From the NCBI GenBank assembly GCA_031394045.1, contig JANMWN010000118.1, positions 1-29,728 on the forward strand: DNA of 29,728 nt. The letters run 5' to 3'. This DNA comes from JANYIP01 sp031394045. GTDB taxonomy: Bacteria > Actinomycetota > Actinomycetes > Prado026. The notes under the pieces were generated by a model that saw nothing but the letters and a program-made list of their open reading frames with translations, searched no databases and was not told the DNA's origin. Position 1 is the stretch's first letter. Each line of letters opens with the position of its first letter. Shown here piece by piece: positions 23,767 through 29,728 of the stretch. The position numbers and the translations under genes are program-made.

Positions 23767-24453
23767 CTACGGCTGCCAGACGGTGTGGTCGTGGGCGAAG
23801 TAGACCAGGCGGGGATCGAACTCCTGGAGGCGCTGCATCCACGGCGGCGCCGGCGGGAGCGGCCCTGCATGACCGTCTCTATCGGCTCGCTGGGCGAGCA
23901 CCCCGGCGGCATAGTCGCTAGCCGTATCGTGACTTTGCCCAGCAACGATGACGGCGCCGTCGGAACGACGTACGACAAGCGACTGGTGCCCAGCCGTGTG
24001 CCCTGGCGTTGGGATCAAGAACACGCCCGGCAGGATCTCGGCCTCGCCGTCGATCTCCTCGTACTGGCCGTTCGCGACGAGTTCGGGGAGCGTGTAGCCG
24101 GCGGTCTGGCGCGCGGCCGACAGCTCGGTCCGCTGCACGAAGACTGGCTTGTCGGCCACAGCTGGATTGCCGCCACAGTGGTCGAAGTGGAGGTGACAGT
24201 TGGTCACCGAGTTCACGTCATCGAGGCTGGCATCCACCTCCGCAAGGGCTGAGGCGAGAGGTCGGCAGCGAGGTTGATAGTGGGCTTCAACCCCAGGACT
24301 TGCGCCCATTCCAGTGTCGAAGAGGAGGACACCCTTCGGGTGCCTGAGCAGGTACCCGAGACACGGCTCAACCCGAGGACCACCGGTACCTGTCTCCTCG
24401 GGAGGGCGCACGAAGTAGCCGAAGTCGAGACGACGCACCTCCGCATCCTGCAT
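23767..24453 (-). CDS. Metallo-beta-lactamase-fold hydrolase, N-acyl-homoserine-lactonase-like
   Basis: 228-residue enzyme. The dinuclear zinc motif is present as CHLHFDHCGGN (His87, His89, Asp91, His92), with further ligands in TPGHTAGHQS (His152), in AGQSHD (Asp176) and FAHDH (His221). The early segment GYLLRHPKGVLLFDTGMGASPG, and a substantial insert before the zinc motif, resemble the AttM/AiiA lactonase branch, so it could open lactone rings such as quorum-sensing signals; other lactones are equally possible. The frame is open to 24501 (a GTG), but the ATG at 24453 (MQDAEVRRLDFGYF) gives a family-like start; neither has a clear ribosome site, so the start is uncertain. It lies about 100 nt downstream of narI on the same strand, possibly read through from the nar operon. 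Confidence 0.85.
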   Translation of the reverse strand: MQDAEVRRLDFGYFVRPPEETGTGGPRVEPCLGYLLRHPKGVLLFDTGMGASPGVEAHYQPRCRPLASALAEVDASLDDVNSVTNCHLHFDHCGGNPAVADKPVFVQRTELSAARQTAGYTLPELVANGQYEEIDGEAEILPGVFLIPTPGHTAGHQSLVVRRSDGAVIVAGQSHDTASDYAAGVLAQRADRDGHAGPLPPAPPWMQRLQEFDPRLVYFAHDHTVWQP

Positions 24454-24555
24454 GGCATGAGTATGGCCGGCTCCCTGGATACCTCCGAGCGGGATCGACA
24501 CGTTGGTAGTGAGCGGGACGACTCGGAACGGTCAGCGCGAGACGGCCCAGCTCAT

Positions 24556-25299
24556 TCACCCCTCGCGCTGGTCGTTGACGCGCTCCCACCCTCGTCGCGG
24601 GGTCCGACTTCCGAGCTGGTCGTCACGGCTGCGGTAGACGACGTATGGCCGGGTGAGATAGCCGATGGGTGCGCTGAACACGTGTACCAGCCGAGTGAAC
24701 GGCCACAGGGCGAACAGGCTGAACGCGGCCAGCGCGTGCAGCCTGAAACCGATCGGTGCGGCCGCCATGAGTTCCGGGTGGAGTGAGAAGCGGAAGATGC
24801 CGCGGAACCAGACAGAGACGCCCTCCCGGTAGTCGTAGTGCCCGAACACGTTCGCCACGACGGTATTGGCGAGCCCGAGGACGATGACCGTCGCGAGCAG
24901 GGCGTACATGGCCTTGTCCATGCGCGTGGTGGCCGAGAAGACCGGTCCGACGGTCCGCCGCCGGTAGATCAGGATGCTCATGCCGACCACGGTGCAGACG
25001 CCGGCCACGGAACCGACGCTGACGGCCATGAAGTGGTAGAGCCCCTCCGAGACGCCGACGTCCTCGGTCAGCACCTTCGGCACGCCGAGACCCATGACGT
25101 GTCCCGCCAGGACGAACAGGATGCCGAAGTGGAAGAGCGGGCTCCCCAGTCGCAGCAGCCGGTTCTCGTAGAGCTGGGATGACCGGGTGGTCCAGCCGAA
25201 CTTGTCGTACCGGTAGCGCCAGGCGTGGCCAACGACGAACACAGTGAGACACACGTACGGGAAGACCACCCACAGGACGATGTCGAGGCCGCTGCTCAT
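24556..25299 (-). CDS. narI: Respiratory nitrate reductase gamma subunit (cytochrome b)
   Basis: Membrane anchor of nitrate reductase A; takes electrons from menaquinol and passes them through two b hemes to NarH. 247 residues with five predicted membrane helices. The heme-ligand histidines match E. coli NarI in place: SPLFHFGILFVLAGH (His57, His67) and FRLHALAAF with FTRLVHVFSAP (His188, His206). The tail after helix 5 (YLTRPYVVYRSR) is typical. The ATG overlaps the narJ stop by four bases (ATGA). It is the last gene of the nar cluster. Confidence 0.97.
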   Translation of the reverse strand: MSSGLDIVLWVVFPYVCLTVFVVGHAWRYRYDKFGWTTRSSQLYENRLLRLGSPLFHFGILFVLAGHVMGLGVPKVLTEDVGVSEGLYHFMAVSVGSVAGVCTVVGMSILIYRRRTVGPVFSATTRMDKAMYALLATVIVLGLANTVVANVFGHYDYREGVSVWFRGIFRFSLHPELMAAAPIGFRLHALAAFSLFALWPFTRLVHVFSAPIGYLTRPYVVYRSRDDQLGSRTPRRGWERVNDQREG

Positions 25300-25973
25300 G
25301 CCAGCGCCCCCGTCCGCGAGGCCGTGTCACGCGACGGCGTGTACTCGGGCGGCGCGAACGGGGCAAGCCCCACCGTCTCGTCCGGGGGACCTTCTGCGAT
25401 CAGCCTGGCAATGGCGACACGCTCGTCGCCGCGAAGGGGTGGAAGGGTCGTCGTCACCGCCTCGATGACGTCAGCCCAGGGGGAGTCCGTGTCCCGCAGC
25501 GCGATCCGCAGCAGCTCCAGGCCGGCCCGGTGATCCAGGAGCAGGCGCCAGGCGGTCAGGTGGTCCGCGGTGGCGCCGAACTCCAGCACGACGGACAGGT
25601 GGTCCGGCAGCTCCGCGTCGGTGAGCACCAGCCCAGCACGCTGATAGGCCTGCTTGAAGGCCAGCAGCGCAACACCGCGCTTGCGGGTGTCTCCGCTGGC
25701 GAAGTACGTGAGATAGAGGCAGCACCGCCTCGTGTGGTCGAACGTCTCGACGTAGTCGACCGCGAGCTGCGGCAGCGGGGTCCGCTCGAGGTGGTCGATG
25801 AACCGGACAAGCGGGGTGCGCAGCCGCAACGGAAGGTCCGCCGTGCCCTGGCGGAGCAGCGGCGCCTGGCTGACGAGCTGCTGGTCGGGGTAGCCGATGA
25901 GCAGCGACGCGCACTGCCAGGCGATCTCCAGCTGTCGCTGCGGAAGGGTCAGCTTCGCGTGGGTGGCGCTCAT
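25296..25973 (-). CDS. narJ: Nitrate reductase assembly chaperone (delta subunit)
   Basis: Cytoplasmic chaperone needed for cofactor insertion into NarG and for docking NarGH to NarI; not part of the final enzyme. 225 residues, normal length. Conserved features are WQCASLLIGYPDQQLV at the start, LPQLAVDYVETFD, and RRCCLYLTYFASGDTRKRG, the strongest NarJ signature, followed by DHLSVVLEF. The ATG at 25973 overlaps the narH stop (ATGA), and the end overlaps narI in the same way. The frame stays open to 26216 within narH, but that extension is not protein-like. Confidence 0.96.
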   Translation of the reverse strand: MSATHAKLTLPQRQLEIAWQCASLLIGYPDQQLVSQAPLLRQGTADLPLRLRTPLVRFIDHLERTPLPQLAVDYVETFDHTRRCCLYLTYFASGDTRKRGVALLAFKQAYQRAGLVLTDAELPDHLSVVLEFGATADHLTAWRLLLDHRAGLELLRIALRDTDSPWADVIEAVTTTLPPLRGDERVAIARLIAEGPPDETVGLAPFAPPEYTPSRDTASRTGALA

Positions 25974-27643
25974 GGCGCGATACTGCCGTCCGTCGGTGGC
26001 CGCTGCGGGAAGAGCCCGGCTGGGGCTCCCGTGCCGTCCCAGTTCAGGAGGTTGACCCGGCCGCTCGTATCCGCAGGTTCCTCGACTGCGGTGCCGGTCT
26101 GTCGCTCGCGCAGCAGGTGGAAGTTCTCCACGGCGATAGGGACCGGTGCGCCCGACCCCTCGCCGAACGGACCGGAGCCACCCATCCCAGGACCACCCTC
26201 GAAGTCGAGGGAGCACTCGGTCGCGAGCTCCTCGAGCGAGTGCGCCTGCTCAGCGTGGGCCGGCGGTATGACGTACCGCTCGTCGTACTTGGCGATGGCT
26301 AGCAATCGGTACATGTCCTTGATCTCCTGGCCGGTCATGCCCACGGCAGCGGCGATGGACTCGTCCTCGGGCCGGCCCATGTTGATCTCACGCAGGTACG
26401 AGCGCATGGCCGCCAGCTTGCGGAGCACCGCATCAACCGGCGCGACGTCACCGGCGGTGAAGAGCTCGGCGAGGTACTCGATGGGGATGCGCAGCGCATC
26501 GATAGCGGCGAACAGGTTCCCGGAGTCCTCGGCGTCATGTCCGGTGTCGCGGATGATGTCGACTACGGGCGAGAGCGGTGGGATGTACCAGACCATCGGC
26601 ATCGTGCGGTACTCCGGGTGTAGCGGTAGGGCCACCTTGTACGTGTTGATGAGCGCCCAGATCGGCGATCGCTGTGCCGCGTCCACCCAGTCGCGGGGGA
26701 TGCCCGCCTTCTCGGCCTCGCGGACCACGACAGGGTCGGTCGGATCGAGGAACACCTCCCGCTGTGCCTCGTACAGGCCGGTCTCATCGGTGGTGGATGC
26801 CGCGGCGAGCACCTTGTCGGCGTCGTACAGCATCAGGCCGATGTAGCGGAGCCGGCCGACACAGGTCTCCGAGCAGACGGTCGGGATGCCGACCTCGATC
26901 CGCGGGAAGCAGAACGTGCACTTCTCCGCCTTGCCGGTCTTGTGGTTGAAGTAGATCTTCTTGTAGGGGCAGCCGGACACGCACATGCGCCAGCCCCGGC
27001 ACTTGTCCTGGTCGACCAGGACGATGCCGTCCTCGCTCCGCTTGTAGATAGCCCCCGAAGGACACGAGGCGGCGCACGACGGGTTCAGGCAGTGCTCACA
27101 GATTCGAGGCAGGTAGAACATGAACGTCTGCTCGAACTCGAACTTCACCTTGTCGGCGATGTTCTTGAGCAGGGGGTCCTTGTGGCCGTGGTCGATCGAG
27201 CCGCCGAGGTCGTCGTCCCAGTTCGCCGACCAGGAGATCTTCATGTCCTTGCCGGAGATCAGTGACTTGGGCCGCGCGACCGGGGTGTGTTCCTGCGCGG
27301 GCGCATTGGTGAGGGTGGCGTAGTCGTACGTCCAGGGCTCATAGTAGTCCTGGATCGATGGGAGCTTGGGGTTGGAGAAGATCGTCAGCAGCCGCTTGAA
27401 CCGGCTGCCGCCCTTGAGCGTGAGTCGGCCACGCTTGTTGAGGACCCAGCCCCCCTCCCACTTGTCCTGGTCCTCGTAGCCACGCGGGTAGCCCTGGCCC
27501 GGTCGTGTCTCCACGTTGTTGAACCAGACGTACTCGGTGCCCGACCGGTTGGTCCACGCCTGCTTGCAGGTGACCGAGCACGTGTGGCAGCCGATGCACT
27601 TGTCGAGGTTCATCACCATCGCCATCTGAGCCATGACCCGCAT
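25970..27643 (-). CDS. narH: Respiratory nitrate reductase beta subunit (iron-sulfur)
   Basis: Electron-transfer subunit carrying four Fe-S clusters, 557 residues, about 45 longer than E. coli NarH because of a C-terminal extension. Cysteine groups: CIGCHTCSVTCK (Cys16, 19, 22, 26); CEHCLNPSCAASCP (Cys182, 185, 190, 194); CRGWRMCVSGCP (Cys215, Trp218, Cys221, Cys225); CTFC and CSETC (Cys242, 245, 257, 261). The Trp in the third group replaces a cysteine, the known mark of the [3Fe-4S] centre. The start MRVMAQMAMVMNLDKC is the family N-terminus. Its ATG overlaps the narG TGA by one base, and its end overlaps narJ by four. Confidence 0.98.
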   Translation of the reverse strand: MRVMAQMAMVMNLDKCIGCHTCSVTCKQAWTNRSGTEYVWFNNVETRPGQGYPRGYEDQDKWEGGWVLNKRGRLTLKGGSRFKRLLTIFSNPKLPSIQDYYEPWTYDYATLTNAPAQEHTPVARPKSLISGKDMKISWSANWDDDLGGSIDHGHKDPLLKNIADKVKFEFEQTFMFYLPRICEHCLNPSCAASCPSGAIYKRSEDGIVLVDQDKCRGWRMCVSGCPYKKIYFNHKTGKAEKCTFCFPRIEVGIPTVCSETCVGRLRYIGLMLYDADKVLAAASTTDETGLYEAQREVFLDPTDPVVVREAEKAGIPRDWVDAAQRSPIWALINTYKVALPLHPEYRTMPMVWYIPPLSPVVDIIRDTGHDAEDSGNLFAAIDALRIPIEYLAELFTAGDVAPVDAVLRKLAAMRSYLREINMGRPEDESIAAAVGMTGQEIKDMYRLLAIAKYDERYVIPPAHAEQAHSLEELATECSLDFEGGPGMGGSGPFGEGSGAPVPIAVENFHLLRERQTGTAVEEPADTSGRVNLLNWDGTGAPAGLFPQRPPTDGSIAP

Positions 27644-29727
27644 CAGTACTGCACCTCCTGCGAGCGTCGACGGATGACGGTGACCTCGTCGCGCTGGTTG
27701 CCCGTCGGGCCGAGGTAGTTGAACGCGAACGTCAGCTGGGCGTACCCGCCGATGAGATGGCTCGGCTTGATGAGCAGCCTGGTGAGTGAGTTGTGGATCC
27801 CGCCCCGCTTGCCGGACGTCTCGGTGAGGGGGACGTCGATCAGGCGGTCCTGGGCGTGGTGCATGTAGACAGTCCCCTCGGGCATCCGGTGGGACACGAT
27901 CGCCCTGGCGACGACGACACCGTTACGGTTGACCGCCTCGATCCAGTCGTTGTCGCGGACACCCACCTTGGCCGCGTCCTGGGCGCTCATCCAGATGGTC
28001 TGGCCACCGCGGGAGAGCGAGAGCATGAACAGATTGTCCTGGTACTCGGAGTGGATCGACCACTTGCTGTGGGGGGTGAGGTAGCGAACCGTCACCCCGA
28101 GCACACCGGTGTCGCCGATCTCGGGCTCACCGAACAGGGCGGCCATGTTGAGCGGAGGCCGGTACACCGGCAATCCCTCGCCGAGCTCGGTCATCCAGTC
28201 GTGGTCGAGGTAGAAGTGCATCCGCCCGGTCAGCGTGTGCCAGGGCTTCAGTCGCTCGACGTTGATGGTGAACGGCGAGTACCGCCGGCCGCCGGTCTCG
28301 GTACCGGACCACTCCGGGGACGTGATCACTGGAACCGGTGGACCCTGGGTGTCGGCGAAGGTGATCTGCTTCCCCTCGTGCTCGGCGGACAGGTCCGCGA
28401 GCCGTACCCCGGTGCGCTTCTCCAGGGTGCGGAACCCCTGCGTGGCCAGGTGGCCGTTAGTCGTTCCTGACATCGCCAAGATCGCCTCGCACACATGGAC
28501 ATCTCGGGCGAGGAGCGGGCGACCGTCCCCGGGGCCACCGCGCACGAGCCCGTTCTTGTGCCCCAGGTAGTCGATCTCCCGGGTGAGGTCGAAGGTGACG
28601 CCCTTGGTCGTCGCGCCGAGCGTGTCCACGAGCGGTCCGAGCGCGCCCATCTTCGCGTGGACGGCGCCGAAGTCGCGTTCTACCACGACGAGCTTCGGCA
28701 TCGTCACTCCGGGAACCGGCTCGCACTCACCGGCCTTCCAATCGGTCACGACCCCATGCGGGTTCGCCATCGCATCTGGGGTGTCGTGCGTCAGCGGCAC
28801 GGCAACGACGTCCTTGCGGACGCCGAGGTGCGTGGCAGCGAGCTCGCTGAACACCTTCGCGATGGTCTGCCACGCGTCCCAGTCGGTGCGGGTCTGCCAG
28901 GGCGGGGCGATGGCAGGGTTGAACGAGTGCACGAACGGGTGCATGTCCGTGGTGTTGAGGTCGTGCTTCTCGTACCAGGTCGCAGCCGGGAGGACGACGT
29001 CGGAGAAGATCGTCGTGCTGGTCATCCGGAAGTCCAGCGTGAGCAGGAGATCGAGCTTGCCCTCGGGGGCCTCCGCGTGCCAGACCACGTCCTTGGGCCG
29101 GAGCGAGGGCGGCGTCTCCGTGGCGCGCACCGATGAGTCGGTGCCGAGCAGATGCTTGAGGAAGTACTCGTTGCCCTTGGCCGAGGAGCCGAGCAGGTTG
29201 GCCCGCCAGATGGACAGGATGCGCGGGAAGTTCTCCGGCGCGTCCGGGTCCTCGCCCGCGAAGTGCAACCGCCCGGCCTTGAGCTCGTCGACCACGTGCT
29301 CGGCCACGGTGCGCCCCTCGGGAGCCTCGTCCGCGAGGTCGAGCGGGTTGCGGTTGAACGTCGGGTAGGAGGGCATCCAGCCCATCCGGGCCGACTGGGC
29401 GATGACATCCGCGGTCGTCTTCCCCGCGAGCTGGCCGCCGGCAGTTGCCGCCGACAGCGTGTCTGCGGCGAACTGGTCATATCGGAACTGGTCCGTGTGC
29501 AGGTACCAGTACGCGGTCTGGATCATGTTCCGCGGCGGCCGCACCCAGTCGAGCGCGTTGGCGACCTGGGTGTACCCGGTGATGGGCCGGACCTTCTCCT
29601 GCCCCACGTAGTGCGCCCACCCGCCGCCGTTGACACCCTGGCAGCCAGTGAGGTTGGTGAGGGTGAGGAAGGCTCGATAGATGGTGTCCGAGTGGAACCA
29701 GTGGTTCGTGCCGGCGCCCATGACGAT
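27643..29727 (-). CDS. narG: Respiratory nitrate reductase alpha subunit, C-terminal part (5' end outside window)
   Basis: Molybdenum-bisMGD catalytic subunit reducing nitrate to nitrite on the cytoplasmic face. About 694 residues are visible out of roughly 1,230; the N-terminal [4Fe-4S] motif and Mo-ligand Asp lie beyond the right edge. The open frame enters with IVMGAGTNHWFHSDTIYRAF. Other family segments are TGCQGVNGGGWAHYVGQEK, WYLHTDQFRYD, LLTLDFRMTSTTIFSDVVLP, ATWYEKHDLNTTDMHPFVHS, HSKWSIHSEYQDNLFMLSL and VYMHHAQDRLIDVP, all typical of the MGD-binding C-terminal half of NarG. No stop or frameshift is seen. The operon promoter is outside the window. Confidence 0.97.
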   Translation of the reverse strand: MVMGAGTNHWFHSDTIYRAFLTLTNLTGCQGVNGGGWAHYVGQEKVRPITGYTQVANALDWVRPPRNMIQTAYWYLHTDQFRYDQFAADTLSAATAGGQLAGKTTADVIAQSARMGWMPSYPTFNRNPLDLADEAPEGRTVAEHVVDELKAGRLHFAGEDPDAPENFPRILSIWRANLLGSSAKGNEYFLKHLLGTDSSVRATETPPSLRPKDVVWHAEAPEGKLDLLLTLDFRMTSTTIFSDVVLPAATWYEKHDLNTTDMHPFVHSFNPAIAPPWQTRTDWDAWQTIAKVFSELAATHLGVRKDVVAVPLTHDTPDAMANPHGVVTDWKAGECEPVPGVTMPKLVVVERDFGAVHAKMGALGPLVDTLGATTKGVTFDLTREIDYLGHKNGLVRGGPGDGRPLLARDVHVCEAILAMSGTTNGHLATQGFRTLEKRTGVRLADLSAEHEGKQITFADTQGPPVPVITSPEWSGTETGGRRYSPFTINVERLKPWHTLTGRMHFYLDHDWMTELGEGLPVYRPPLNMAALFGEPEIGDTGVLGVTVRYLTPHSKWSIHSEYQDNLFMLSLSRGGQTIWMSAQDAAKVGVRDNDWIEAVNRNGVVVARAIVSHRMPEGTVYMHHAQDRLIDVPLTETSGKRGGIHNSLTRLLIKPSHLIGGYAQLTFAFNYLGPTGNQRDEVTVIRRRSQEVQY

Positions 29728-29728
29728 C

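Noticed and set aside
1..29728. tRNA, rRNA, insertion sequences, prophage or integrase genes
   Set aside because: I saw no cloverleaf-like gene, transposase or terminal inverted repeats; the DUF222 fragment is the only element often seen in repeated copies.

Overview
This is a GC-rich window with gene content typical of a high-GC Gram-positive bacterium (Actinomycetota). Supporting signs are a DUF222/13E12-type gene, a sugar ABC transporter with no ATPase of its own, an actinobacterial-type GT39 mannosyltransferase, tandem-domain universal stress protein, a DM13 lipoprotein-like protein, narGHJI, several apparently leaderless promoters, and frequent 1-4 nt gene overlaps. A Propionibacteriales-like soil actinomycete (Nocardioides/Microlunatus/Kribbella type) is my guess; no rRNA or tRNA is present to test it.

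Layout. 1-212: 5' end of a DUF222 (13E12/HNH-like) gene running off the left edge. 296-5747 (minus): a sugar uptake operon (lipoprotein binding protein, two permeases) followed by a GT39-family membrane glycosyltransferase with a Thr/Ala-rich repeat tail. 5748-6061: a divergent regulatory region holding inverted repeats and three tandem 11-bp repeats; galT starts on its right. 7286-8698 (minus): a GAF-EAL c-di-GMP phosphodiesterase. 8818-10032 (plus): an SRPBCC protein, then a GlsB/YeaQ stress membrane protein and a small acidic protein behind a stress-sigma-like promoter and a perfect 28-bp palindrome. 10038-11333 (minus): citrate synthase. 11542-13908 (plus): a membrane-anchored unknown, a DM13 protein, and a tandem universal stress protein preceded by a DosR/DevR-like box. 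14056-15104: a multiply broken class-III aminotransferase pseudogene. 15183-17636: a large FAD oxidoreductase/GcvT fusion with a 20-bp palindromic operator candidate upstream and a strong hairpin across its stop codon. 17684-18118 (minus): unknown. 18279-20059: a secreted lipoprotein, probably glycosidase-like, interrupted near its end by a likely 1-nt frameshift. 20085-23641 (minus): a coupled SNF2 helicase/SWIM zinc-finger pair. 23767-24453 (minus): a metallo-beta-lactamase-fold lactonase-like enzyme. 24556-29727 (minus): narI, narJ, narH and the C-terminal part of narG, the last gene running off the right edge.

Functional themes. The left side handles carbohydrate import and galactose metabolism. 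The right side is anaerobic nitrate respiration. The DosR-like box before the universal stress protein fits a lifestyle with periodic oxygen limitation. I did not find a convincing new defence, mobile or biosynthetic system. The least explained items are the perfect palindrome at the predicted transcription start of the GlsB operon, the palindrome plus half-site at the FAD/GcvT gene, the tandem repeats next to galT, and the two genes broken by mutation.
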